From Desulfobacteraceae bacterium (GTDB lineage: Bacteria > Desulfobacterota > Desulfobacteria > Desulfobacterales > Desulfobacteraceae), in NCBI GenBank assembly GCA_024226935.1, contig JAAELK010000304.1, positions 1 through 39,704 on the forward strand: a DNA stretch of 39,704 nucleotides. The letters are read 5' to 3'. The notes under the pieces are model-generated. The model saw only the letters and a program-made list of their open reading frames with translations, was not told the origin of the DNA and made no database searches. Made by a program: the position numbers and the translations under genes. Positions 9,575 through 17,502 of the stretch are shown piece after piece. How positions within the stretch are numbered: position 1 is the first letter of the stretch; each line of letters begins with the position of its first letter.

Positions 9575-9591
9575 ACAAGATCATCTGGATT

Positions 9592-10281
9592 TTACTCTAT
9601 TTTATAGCCTACTCCATGGATTGTATGGATCAGTGCTTTTTCAAAAGGTTTGTCGGTTTTTCTTCGAAGAGTGTATATGTGGGATCTCAGGGCATCGCTG
9701 TCAGGTGCATCTTCCCCCCAAAGAAGATTTTCTATCTCGTTTCTTGTTACCACTTCAGGTGATTTTTCCATCAGTTTGATGAGAATTTTCAGGCAGGCAC
9801 GGTTCAGATCAATGGTTTGTCCTGCTCTTTTAACCGTCAGTGTGGTTTTGTTGAGCTCAAGATCGTCTACTTTTAGATCGGAGTGAACAGATTTTTTGCC
9901 CCTCCTGGATAATGCTTTGAGTCTGACTTCAAGTTCTTCCGGCTCAAAGGGTTTCACCAGATAATCATCAGCTCCGGAATCAAAGCCGGAAAGTTTGTCG
10001 GCCAGAGTATCCCTTGCTGTAAGCATAAGAACGGGGGTATCAATACCCTTTTCATTAAGCTTTCGGCATACGGTAAGACCGTCAATCCCAGGCATCATAA
10101 CATCAAGGACAATTACATCATAGGTGTTTTTAATCGCAAGGTTCAACCCGTTGAACCCATCGGGAGAAAAATCGGGAATATGGCCTTTTGCTTCAAGAAA
10201 ATCAGTAATATTGGCTGCAATATCATAATCATCATCAATGACGAGGACACGCAGTTTTTCTTTATCGTTGGACAGAGGCAT
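9592..10281 (-). CDS. OmpR/PhoB-family response regulator
   Basis: DNA-binding response regulator of 229 residues. The receiver domain (about 10-122) has the acidic pair D17/D18, phosphoacceptor Asp60 in VIVLDVMMPG, Thr88 and Lys110 in LVKPFEP. The C-terminal winged helix (about 130-229) ends with RSHIYTLRRKTDKPFEKALIHTIHGVGYKIE-type signatures, for example HTIHGVGYKIE, the standard OmpR ending. It lies on the opposite strand to the kinase gene with 17 bases between the stops, an unusual arrangement for a kinase/regulator pair. It would have its own promoter in 10282-10495. Target genes are unknown; the efflux operon is the obvious candidate. Confidence 0.95.
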   Translation of the reverse strand: MPLSNDKEKLRVLVIDDDYDIAANITDFLEAKGHIPDFSPDGFNGLNLAIKNTYDVIVLDVMMPGIDGLTVCRKLNEKGIDTPVLMLTARDTLADKLSGFDSGADDYLVKPFEPEELEVRLKALSRRGKKSVHSDLKVDDLELNKTTLTVKRAGQTIDLNRACLKILIKLMEKSPEVVTRNEIENLLWGEDAPDSDALRSHIYTLRRKTDKPFEKALIHTIHGVGYKIE

Positions 10282-10495
10282 AAATTAATCAATTTCCTGT
10301 TTTATTATTTTTTAAAGATAACATGGAAAAAAATAAAATCAATCCAATTAGTGCCTGACCGAGAACTTTATTTGAGCCATTAGATGACAATCTTTGCACA
10401 ACCATTCAGATTTTTATGGATCTATTCTGTTACGGGATTTCAGATTATCAATGGGGATTGTTGGTGGATTTATTTATAGATTAACAGGAGGCTAT

Positions 10496-10708
10496 TTATT
10501 CCCAGTGAATGCAATCTTTGGGGCAATTTTTTATTGCTTCATGGATATTTTTGTCTGAATAATCATCCAGGGGTAATATCTCTACAAAACCTGCGTCATT
10601 TATCCGGAAACCGTGGGGTGCAAGTTCAACGCAGATTTCACAAAGTATGCACTCAGCCATATCAAGAACAGGTGTTTTCATGGTGTATCCCCATTGAAGA
10701 GGCTCCAT
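10496..10708 (-). CDS. Single-cluster 4Fe-4S ferredoxin-like protein
   Basis: Seventy residues. The open frame extends upstream, but the ATG at 10708 is preferred: it overlaps the stop of the 76-residue gene as TAATG and has an AAGGA site. The fold is a short ferredoxin with C20-x2-C23-x2-C26 in AECILCEICVELAP and C62-P in KNCPKDCIHWE; C66 is an additional Cys. This supports one [4Fe-4S] cluster ligated by C20, C23, C26 and C62. Such single-cluster ferredoxins (as in Desulfovibrio ferredoxin I) carry electrons in the cytoplasm. The partner enzyme is not evident. Translational coupling to the small helical protein suggests they act together. Confidence 0.82.
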   Translation of the reverse strand: MEPLQWGYTMKTPVLDMAECILCEICVELAPHGFRINDAGFVEILPLDDYSDKNIHEAIKNCPKDCIHWE

Positions 10709-10938
10709 TAAATCTTTTCCTTGTGAACAGTCTTGTCCCACCAACCTTTTTGCACATGTGCGTGTTTTTCCTTTTGCGCCAGATCGAGAAGTTTGTAGCC
10801 GGAATCCAGAAGGATGCCGTACAATATACCGCATCCCGGGTCTTCCTGTTGTTCATAACCGATTTGAGCAAGTTCGATCATCTCCCGGGCCAGTTTAATG
10901 GTTTGTACAATGTTTTTGTCACATTCTTTTTTAAGCAT
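10708..10938 (-). CDS. Small helical protein coupled to ferredoxin
   Basis: Seventy-six residues starting at an ATG behind an AAGGGA-type site. The sequence is alpha-helical and charged: an N-terminal helix KNIVQTIKLAREMIELAQIG, then a Gly/Cys turn PGCGILYGILLDSGYKL, then a Lys/His-rich tail. I cannot name a family. The gene overlaps the ferredoxin gene by one base, a strong sign that both are real and co-translated. One Cys (residue 36 region, DPGCG) could be redox-active or a metal ligand, but this is only a possibility. Confidence 0.7.
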   Translation of the reverse strand: MLKKECDKNIVQTIKLAREMIELAQIGYEQQEDPGCGILYGILLDSGYKLLDLAQKEKHAHVQKGWWDKTVHKEKI

Positions 10939-11039
10939 CGTTTTCCCTTTTTATAATTTACCCATATACAAGGCTAAATTAATTTGTTTTCAGATTTATC
11001 TCTCAATTACTGTGCCAGAGGTGTGAAGCCATGGAAAAC

Positions 11040-11732
11040 TCAGGCAATTACTTTTTTAGCATCCCAGGTATGGGCAATGTCGGAGATGCGGGTTTTTATA
11101 AAATTCCAGTCTGTGAAAATATCAATTTCTTCGGGATCGGTCATAATATGTTCGGGTACAATGCAATAGTTAAAATTGTCTGCATTGAGAAGAGCCCTGA
11201 CGGCATAGCAGCGTTTAATAGGGTCAAAGGAGTGAAGGTGTGAAAAAATTAATCCTTCGATGGTTTTATTTAAATCCTTGGGTGCTGCTTTAAGATAGGT
11301 GCCGATTCCCCACAAGACTCCCCGCTGAAGGGCTTCGTGTTCCAGAAAATTTCCTTTGGGATCCAGGTATGAAAATAAAATGGATTTAAACTCCATGGCC
11401 AGTTCCGGGCATTTTGATAAGATTTGTCCCATGGCTTCGCAGGATCCCCATCCAATACCCCCGGATTCATCATTAAGATTCCACATGATTCGACGCATCA
11501 AAATCCGCGCTTTTTCCATTTGTCTTGTGGCAAGTCGTAGTCCCAGTTCCCCCATGGCTGTGATACTGCGAAACTTTATCAGTTCATCATTGACATAAAA
11601 ATGGGAGAAAAGATGTCCAATTAGTTGTTCATCCGGGATAAGCTCAAGCTGGTTTAATGCATCCATTCGAAGAGGCCCTTGGAGAATTTGATTAACTTTT
11701 TTTTTGGTTCGCCGGCCATATGGTCTTGTCAT
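11040..11732 (-). CDS. DVU0298-like HEAT-repeat protein
   Basis: I place the start at 11732 (MTRPYGRRTKKK, 230 residues). The 40 residues upstream in frame look non-coding (Pro/Gly-rich, then random). The body is alpha-helical with HEAT-like repeats: FRSITAMGELGLRLATRQMEKARI, CEAMGQILSKCPELAMEFKSIL, ALQRGVLWGIGTYLKAAPKDL and RCYAVRALLNADNF. These resemble the DVU0298 family described from sulfate-reducing Desulfovibrio. The family assignment is from memory and its biochemical role is not established. The basic N-terminus could bind nucleic acid or a partner. The ferredoxin pair follows 101 bases downstream on the same strand and could be co-transcribed. Confidence 0.7.
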   Translation of the reverse strand: MTRPYGRRTKKKVNQILQGPLRMDALNQLELIPDEQLIGHLFSHFYVNDELIKFRSITAMGELGLRLATRQMEKARILMRRIMWNLNDESGGIGWGSCEAMGQILSKCPELAMEFKSILFSYLDPKGNFLEHEALQRGVLWGIGTYLKAAPKDLNKTIEGLIFSHLHSFDPIKRCYAVRALLNADNFNYCIVPEHIMTDPEEIDIFTDWNFIKTRISDIAHTWDAKKVIA

Positions 11733-11989
11733 GGGACACCTGCTTATGGTTAGATGTTTTGTTGTCTGTATTGTATATATTAAATATAAGCATGAATTAT
11801 GCCAGATCCTGATGCTAAAACTATTATGCCCTCCCCCGGGGGGATGGATCATGTTTCGGGTGTCTCAATTTCTGGGACACTTTTGTGTCTAAGTGCAAAA
11901 ATGATTCATTGATTTAATCCAGTACAATGGGTATAAAAAAGTTGACCCTGGTGTGAAACAATAATGATAAACCATGGGATAGGAGCGGT

Positions 11990-12664
11990 ATGGTAACTTC
12001 GATGGAATCAAATCTTTTGTCTACTTATTATATTGATAAAGATCATCCAGATATTATCCGTTTTGCTGGTCTTGTGTGCAAAGGACTGACCGATGATTTA
12101 GATAAGGCCCTGGGGCTTTATTATGCAGTTCGGGATGAAATTGGTTATAACCCTTATGTTATTGAGTCGGCAAAATCTGCCATGAGAGCCAGCGGGATAT
12201 TAAAAAAAGGGGAGGGGTTTTGTGTGGCCAAGGCTGTGCTTTTGACAGCCTGTGTTAGAAGTCAGGGTATTCCTGCCCGATTGGGATTTGCCGATGTGAA
12301 AAATCATTTGAATACACAAAAGCTCAGGGAAATAATGGGGACTGATATTTTTGTATGGCATGGGTACTCACAAATTTATCTTAACGGTAAATGGGTGAAG
12401 GCCACTCCTGCCTTTGATTTAAATCTTTGTCAAAACTTTAATGTACGCCCCCTGGAGTTTGATGGCATAAATGATTCTATTTTCCACCCTTTTGATACCA
12501 GGGGCAATAAGCACATGGAATATCTTATTGACCACGGCAGCTTTTCGGATCTGCCCTGGGAGCGTATCATGGCTGCGTATATAAAAGCATATCCCCGGTA
12601 TTTTGAAATTCTTGACAGGAAACCAAGGGATTTTTCAGCAGAAGCCCTGGAGGAGAAGGGATAA
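11990..12664 (+). CDS. Transglutaminase-like cysteine protein
   Basis: 224 residues; the ATG at 11990 follows AGGAGCGG at short spacing. The protein has the transglutaminase-like (papain-like) triad in order: Cys78 in GEGFCVAKA, His124 in VWHGYSQIYL and Asp143 in ATPAFD. The helix before Cys78 and the sequence RSQGIPARLGFADVKNH agree with the transglut_core pattern. There is no signal peptide, so it is probably cytoplasmic. Bacterial members act as peptidases, amidases or cross-linking enzymes; the substrate here cannot be inferred. It is a single-gene unit ending in a strong terminator. Confidence 0.85.
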   Translation: MVTSMESNLLSTYYIDKDHPDIIRFAGLVCKGLTDDLDKALGLYYAVRDEIGYNPYVIESAKSAMRASGILKKGEGFCVAKAVLLTACVRSQGIPARLGFADVKNHLNTQKLREIMGTDIFVWHGYSQIYLNGKWVKATPAFDLNLCQNFNVRPLEFDGINDSIFHPFDTRGNKHMEYLIDHGSFSDLPWERIMAAYIKAYPRYFEILDRKPRDFSAEALEEKG

Positions 12665-12702
12665 AAAAAGGTTCCTGTACCATGGTATAGGAACCTTTTT
12701 TT
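12663..12702. terminator. Bidirectional intrinsic terminator
   Basis: A long hairpin (AAAAAAGGTTCCT...TACC, loop, GGTA..AGGAACCTTTTTT) with an A-tract on one side and a T-tract on the other begins right at the stop of the transglutaminase-like gene. It lies 15 bases before the stop of the convergent methionine-synthase-like gene. It has all the elements for Rho-independent termination in both directions. Confidence 0.92.
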
Positions 12703-12716
12703 GGGCCAAAAGAGAT

Positions 12717-13781
12717 TTATTTTGCCTGGATAGCGGCGGCAACTTCTTTTGTTAATTGTAATACTCTTTTGGCAGATTCAAAAGCCAGGGAACCTGTTCC
12801 GCAGCTGGGGGTAATAAAGGTCTGTTCAATAATGGTTTTGCGATCAAATCCGAGGCCTGTTAATTGGGCTACCTGGGCTTCAAATTTTTCCACTAAACCC
12901 TGGGTGGTTTGTTGGTCAATTATTTGGGCATTGGCCGTGGGGACAATACCAAAGGCCAGGATGCCGCCTCTATTTAGATAGGTCTTTATCATTTCAGGAT
13001 AAAGGATAAATTTATCAAAATAGGAAAAGGCATCAAAACTGATGATATCAATATTGGAGCCAAGGAGCATATCCCATTCCGTGTTGGCACAGACATGGAC
13101 TCCTGCCAGGCCTTTTTCTCCATGGATTTCCTGGATAATTTCATCGATGCATGCAATGACATCTTCCTTGGAAATGGTAATATAGGCAGATGTACCAAAG
13201 CCAGCCAGGGCAGGTTCGTCCAGAAAAATAATGGGTATAGCCCCGCGTTTTGCCATGGTGTTTGCCTGCCATCTGGCATTGAGGGCCAGTTTTTTGACTG
13301 CTGCATCCCTTAACTGGTCATTGTAAAAAATAGCTCTGTCTTCTTCATCCTTGACTCCCGTGCAAAATGTCATGGGGCCCGTGACCTGACCTTTAAGGGC
13401 AATAAAAGACTCTTTTTTATTATCCACTTGATTTAGAAATTCAAAAAAACCTTTGCCGGTTTCATTTGAAAAGGCAAACCTGGAACCTTCCATATCGGAT
13501 CCTGGTTCTGACATGGCAAGATAATCTTCAAAAAAAGCTAAAAATTGATCATCAAAATCAGTTTTTTGGGTGTCCAGAAAATGTTTGTCTTCCTGGACAG
13601 TGAGTCCAGGGAGCCCGGGAAGAAACTGGTTGATCATGCCTTCTTCTTTGAATAGGGGGAGTTGAACCCATAAAGGGATTTTGGGGGTATGTTCCATCAC
13701 CAGTCGGGCTGCAGCCGGATGACTATCCATGGGAAGACTACCTACCAAGAGGGGGAGTCCGTTTGCTTTAAATAATGTCAT
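12717..13781 (-). CDS. MetE C-terminal-domain-like methionine synthase (folate-independent core type)
   Basis: 354 residues with a UROD/MetE-like TIM barrel, corresponding only to the C-terminal catalytic half of cobalamin-independent methionine synthase. Candidate zinc ligands are His229 and Cys231 in VHVCANTEW, and Cys327 in TPSCGTGSL. The position of the MetE Glu ligand appears as Asp250 in IISFDAF. PIIFLDEPALAGFG (183-196) matches the conserved barrel strand. Full MetE has an N-terminal barrel of similar size for polyglutamyl folate, absent here. Short core MetE proteins in anaerobes are thought to take methyl groups from a corrinoid protein instead of folate. The assignment to that group is inference; another thiol methyltransferase is possible. 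Confidence 0.75.
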   Translation of the reverse strand: MTLFKANGLPLLVGSLPMDSHPAAARLVMEHTPKIPLWVQLPLFKEEGMINQFLPGLPGLTVQEDKHFLDTQKTDFDDQFLAFFEDYLAMSEPGSDMEGSRFAFSNETGKGFFEFLNQVDNKKESFIALKGQVTGPMTFCTGVKDEEDRAIFYNDQLRDAAVKKLALNARWQANTMAKRGAIPIIFLDEPALAGFGTSAYITISKEDVIACIDEIIQEIHGEKGLAGVHVCANTEWDMLLGSNIDIISFDAFSYFDKFILYPEMIKTYLNRGGILAFGIVPTANAQIIDQQTTQGLVEKFEAQVAQLTGLGFDRKTIIEQTFITPSCGTGSLAFESAKRVLQLTKEVAAAIQAK

Positions 13782-13900
13782 GAAATCTGCCTTGTATCAT
13801 TAAAAATAGTTTTTTTGGTTTCCATAAAGATTGTGGTAGATATATCATTTTTGTAACCGAAAGAGAATGGTTGCCCCAGGTTTTTATGGGATCTTTTTTA

Positions 13901-14884
13901 TCAGTCTCGTTTGCGAACGGCAAGCACAGGACAGTCAGAATGGCTGATGACCCGGTCTGTGGTGGAACCCACTAAAAATTTTTCCAGAAGGCCATGGCCA
14001 TGGATCCCCAGTACAATCATATCTATTTTTTTTGTCTGGGCATAATCGATCAGTTCATTGTAGGGTTGGCCTTCGAGTAGAGTGATTACCGGTGTGCACC
14101 AATTACGGCTGTCTTCAGGCACCATATGGGAAAGTTGGAGCTTAATGCGCTTGAAAAGGCTATCTCTTCTATCCCATTCTTCATCTGTGGTTGTTTTCTG
14201 CAGTTCTAAAAAATCAGATCGGTTCCATCCTAGATAGTCTCCTTCCTGGATTTTTATATAATCTGCGGTGGTCAGCTCAATATGCTTTTCCGGCCTGAGT
14301 ACATGGGCCAGATGCAGTTCTGCCTGGAACTCCTGGGCAAGGCTCAGGGCATATTCAAAGGCAAGAGAGGATTCCGGAGAAAAATCGCATCCCACCAGGA
14401 TTCGCTGGAGGGGAATCTTGAAAAGATCCGGAAAGGAAGGGTGGTCTTCCTGGGCATGGAGTACCAGAAGAGGACAGGTAAGGGTTTTGACTAACCGATC
14501 TGTGACAGAACCGATTAAAAACCGTTTGATTCCGGAGCCGCCGTGGGTGGCTGCAATGACAAGATCGATCGTTTCTTCCTTGACGATCTGGGTGATTTCA
14601 TCGGCCGGGTGTCCTTGGGAAACAAGGATTTGGGCATCGATTCCATGTTTTTTGATCAGGTCGTCAAGGAGGCTGTTTGCATTTTTAAATCGTTCTTCAG
14701 CAATCTCATTTGATGCAATATAGGCTTGGCCATGACTGGATAACATCACCATGTCGGATAGGATGTGACATACATAAAGTTTGGCATCAAATTCTGCGGC
14801 CAGGTCTCTGCCATAGGACAGGATAAGATGGGAAAAATCAGAAAAATCGACGGCACACATGATTTTTTTGGGTTGGATTCTCAT
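13901..14884 (-). CDS. Tandem universal stress protein (two UspA domains)
   Basis: 327 residues; ATG behind AAAGGAGG. Two UspA domains in tandem (about 1-145 and 157-327). Both carry the nucleotide-binding pattern G-x2-G-x9-G-(S/T): GGSGIKRFLIGSVTDR around 115-130, and GHGLLEKFLVGSTTDR near 297-312. Each domain starts with a strand and an Asp: KIMCAVDFS (7-15) and RILVGCDFSP (161-170). This is the ATP-binding type, usually linked to energy limitation, oxygen or other stress. It stands alone between non-related genes. Confidence 0.93.
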   Translation of the reverse strand: MRIQPKKIMCAVDFSDFSHLILSYGRDLAAEFDAKLYVCHILSDMVMLSSHGQAYIASNEIAEERFKNANSLLDDLIKKHGIDAQILVSQGHPADEITQIVKEETIDLVIAATHGGSGIKRFLIGSVTDRLVKTLTCPLLVLHAQEDHPSFPDLFKIPLQRILVGCDFSPESSLAFEYALSLAQEFQAELHLAHVLRPEKHIELTTADYIKIQEGDYLGWNRSDFLELQKTTTDEEWDRRDSLFKRIKLQLSHMVPEDSRNWCTPVITLLEGQPYNELIDYAQTKKIDMIVLGIHGHGLLEKFLVGSTTDRVISHSDCPVLAVRKRD

Positions 14885-15135
14885 AATTTTCCTCCTTTAA
14901 AAAATGGTTCAAATCCCATGCTCACCTTTATAAAAAAGATTGATTGAAAAAATATAATACACCCTTAAATGTGGGCATGAAATTTCTGCCAGCTCCCGGG
15001 CGACGGCATAATAGATAATAGAAGAAAAGAATTATAAACTTAGTCTTTAGTTTGATTGAATTGTAATCTTCTTACCCAGAGCCAGTCAAGGAAAATTATT
15101 TACATAGATTATAATTTAAATTAAAAAGGAGTGTG

Positions 15136-15879
15136 TTATGGATAGTCGCTTTCTATCAATTGCTTAACAGATTCAAGATCAGCCAGGGCTTTTTCCTGTG
15201 ATATATCCTGCCAGCCGTCTTCTTTAATCCGTGTCAGTTCTTTTAAAAATTTTCCAAGGGTTTGGGTGTATTTGGCAGCCCTGCCAAGGCCGGTAGTTGT
15301 TGCTCCTTTGATCTCTCCGCTTTCCCTGCGATCATCCTGGATTTGCTGGAACGCTTTGTTGATGGATTTTTCTCCTGAATTGATACTTTCCCGGATTTCA
15401 TCATTCCCGTGTTCCATGACCTTACGGGCTTTGTCCACCTTGTGGGGGCTGATACCCAATTGATTTGCCCGCATTTCGTTGGTTTCTTTTTTGTTTAATT
15501 TCTCCTTGTTCCCATCCATTGGTGTTGATCCATGTATGGTATCAAGCAGGGCAAGACAATTTAAGATATCTTCATCGGATATGTTCCTGCGATTGCGCTG
15601 GATATGGAAGCTGTACAAGATTGCATCGTCTTCACTTTCAAAGGTTTTAAATTGAACCGGCACCTCTTTTAATCCCACAGCCTTGGCTGCGTTAAACCGG
15701 GTATGGCCGTCCACTACAATGTTTTTGCCTTCCCAGACGATGATGGGGAAAACTTCATCAAATCCATTGGTCTCCATATTTTGTTGAATGGATTCAAGGG
15801 TCTCGTTTCCAATGGGAAAAATTGAGGAAAAAGGATCCTGGACATTTAGTTCGGAAATATTTATAAAATCGCTTTGCAT
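15136..15879 (-). CDS. Orphan ParB/Spo0J-like nuclease-domain protein
   Basis: The start at 15879 (247 residues) has AGGA eight bases upstream; an in-frame ATG at 15888 overlaps that site and is less likely. The N-terminal ParB domain shows NIVVDGHTRFNAAKAVGLKE (about 53-72) and HIQRNRRNISDED (92-104), equivalents of ParB boxes I and II. A helix-turn-helix-like region follows (EMRANQLGISPHKVDKARKV). The C-terminus is charged and helical (KFLKELTRIKEDGWQDISQE). ParB proteins bind centromere-like sites and use CTP; many orphan ParB-like proteins are transcription regulators. No ParA gene or replication gene is near. A perfect inverted repeat about 60-100 bases upstream (15942-15982) could be its target. 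Confidence 0.8.
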   Translation of the reverse strand: MQSDFINISELNVQDPFSSIFPIGNETLESIQQNMETNGFDEVFPIIVWEGKNIVVDGHTRFNAAKAVGLKEVPVQFKTFESEDDAILYSFHIQRNRRNISDEDILNCLALLDTIHGSTPMDGNKEKLNKKETNEMRANQLGISPHKVDKARKVMEHGNDEIRESINSGEKSINKAFQQIQDDRRESGEIKGATTTGLGRAAKYTQTLGKFLKELTRIKEDGWQDISQEKALADLESVKQLIESDYP

Positions 15880-15941
15880 TATTATCATCCTGTGTGGTTT
15901 TTATGCTGGTTTGGTAAGGCCAGGTTTATATCTTATTACAG

Positions 15942-15982
15942 GCCAAAAGTGCAATCTTTTTTTAAAGTATTGCACTTTTGGC
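15942..15982. repeat. Perfect 14-bp inverted repeat upstream of the ParB-like gene
   Basis: The arms GCCAAAAGTGCAAT (15942-15955) and its exact complement ATTGCACTTTTGGC (15969-15982) flank a 13-base AT-rich spacer. It lies in the leader or promoter region of the ParB-like gene and downstream of the small minus-strand gene. On the minus strand it is not followed by a T-tract, which argues against a terminator for the small gene. It could be an operator, a parS-like site or an RNA hairpin. Confidence 0.7.
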
Positions 15983-16095
15983 TACCTTTTTGTGTGCCGG
16001 GGGATGGAGAACAAAGATTTTTTTTGGGCAGCTTGCCTGTCGATGGATTTTGAGGGCCTTGGGTTTGTTTTATCTATACTGTGGCAAGGTTGGGA

Positions 16096-16296
16096 TCAGC
16101 TGATTTTCAGGCGGATATTATGGGATTTTATGGTGGTATCCACGGCATTGCTTAGTTCACTGAGGCTGACATTTGATGTGAATTTATTTCCATTGGTCGA
16201 TATTTTTATGCCGGCAACGCTATTTTTGGTCAACTTTAGTAAGACTCCCATTCCAAAGGTTTTTTTTATTTCAAAGTCTTTTTTGTCCTTGTTCAT
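16096..16296 (-). CDS. Small unknown protein
   Basis: 66 residues starting at MNKDKKDFEIKK (16296), chosen because a GAAGGAA site lies about eight bases upstream; a longer start at 16329 lacks one. The sequence is basic, with alternating beta-like strands and Thr/Ser/Asn-rich segments (KNSVAGIKISTNGNKFTSNV, LSELSNAVDTTIKSHNIRLKIS). No cysteines, signal peptide or membrane segment. I do not recognise it. It precedes the ParB-like gene on the same strand, separated by the inverted repeat. Confidence 0.5.
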   Translation of the reverse strand: MNKDKKDFEIKKTFGMGVLLKLTKNSVAGIKISTNGNKFTSNVSLSELSNAVDTTIKSHNIRLKIS

Positions 16297-16391
16297 GATA
16301 TTGTTTCCTTCTATCTTAAGTTTGGTCAATCCATTGGCTTCTTACTTATAGTATCGGCCCGGGTTCAAGAAAAGATAAATTTTTATAAAGA

Positions 16392-17228
16392 TCAGGTGGC
16401 AATTTTAATGGCGGTCTCTTTTTTTTTGTATCCTAGGATGTGCTGGTAGCGCCCCATATCGCGATAGGGCAATTGCCGTGATAGTTTAAGCTCAAGTTCC
16501 ATCACCGTGTCAGGTTCCATATCTTGGTCTTTGGTGTTAAGGATATAATCATGAAAAACCCGTATCCCGCTGTGGCCAAGTATTTGAAAGGGGTGGCAGG
16601 CTATCCATTCAAGAACCTCTTCTGGTTTGCGGGGCCAGGTAGGGGTCAGGCCTCCTGGTGAACCTGCATAATCTTTTTCCAGGATTTTTTTATAATTGGT
16701 TCGGAGCAGGTTTTTAAAAATCATGCCGGTCAGGTTGTAAAAAGTTAGTGAAAGCATGCCGTTCATTTTCAAAAGACGCATTAAATGGTGGATCAGATCT
16801 TTGGGGTCATGTACCCATTCCAGCACGGCATGGCAGAGTACCAGGTCATACCCACAGTGTTTATTTGATCTATGTTCCTGGATGGGGCCTTGGAACAGGT
16901 CCAGTCGATCGGCCAGATTGTGATCGGAAAATCGGTTTTTAGCCTGGCTAAGCATTTTTTCTGACAGGTCGCACAGGGTGATTCTATGGCCTAATTTTGC
17001 CAGGTGAATTGAAAAAGGCCCGGAGCCGCCCCCGGCATCTAAAATATTTAATGGTTGGTCCCCGGCCGGTAAAAGAGCCTGTCTAAAAAATTCTTTCAAA
17101 TCTTTTTTCAGTACTGCCAGGCGAATCCTGCCTTTCAGTCCTCCGTATACCTTTCGTTGGAAACGAAGAGCCAGGTCATCAAAATTTTTGTCTTTTTCCA
17201 TGTTGATATTTTGAATGCCTGTATTCAT
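16392..17228 (-). CDS. cmoM: tRNA 5-carboxymethoxyuridine methyltransferase CmoM
   Basis: S-adenosylmethionine-dependent class I methyltransferase, 278 residues. CmoM methylates 5-carboxymethoxyuridine at wobble position 34 of tRNA to the methyl ester. The sequence follows Escherichia coli CmoM (SmtA) closely in order: KNFDDLALRFQRKVYGGLKG, NILDAGGGSGPFSIHLAKLG (61-80, SAM motif I), TLCDLSEKML, CHAVLEWVHDP, GMLSLTFYNLTG, GIRVFHDYI and QLPYRDMGRYQHILGYKKK. The ATG at 17228 has AAGGA about 11 bases upstream. The partner enzymes CmoA and CmoB are not in the window. Confidence 0.88.
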   Translation of the reverse strand: MNTGIQNINMEKDKNFDDLALRFQRKVYGGLKGRIRLAVLKKDLKEFFRQALLPAGDQPLNILDAGGGSGPFSIHLAKLGHRITLCDLSEKMLSQAKNRFSDHNLADRLDLFQGPIQEHRSNKHCGYDLVLCHAVLEWVHDPKDLIHHLMRLLKMNGMLSLTFYNLTGMIFKNLLRTNYKKILEKDYAGSPGGLTPTWPRKPEEVLEWIACHPFQILGHSGIRVFHDYILNTKDQDMEPDTVMELELKLSRQLPYRDMGRYQHILGYKKKETAIKIAT

Positions 17229-17502
17229 CTGATTCTTATTCCTTTTAAATTATGGGTTTGTAACCTGGGATTATCCGAGGATTTTTAATGATTGTCAATG
17301 GATTGGGGGATAAGCCACAAATCTATCATCAAGTTTTGGCAGATTATTTTTTGGATGGTTTTAATTCCATGGTTCCAAGTATAATTATGGGTATAAATTT
17401 TTTCCATGGCAATTATCAAAATTATTAAAATTATCAATTTGTTAAACCCATGTTTTTTTTATAATCATATATAATTAAATGTACAATTATAGGAAAGGAT
17501 AT

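Noticed and set aside
15138-15167. AAAGGAG followed by ATG and nine codons on the plus strand at the end of the ParB-like gene
   Set aside because: Good ribosome site but the peptide is only nine residues, entirely opposite the ParB-like coding end; probably coincidence.
15788-16351. 187-residue plus-strand frame
   Set aside because: Lies opposite the start of the ParB-like gene, the inverted repeat and the small unknown gene; a hydrophobic shadow without ribosome site.
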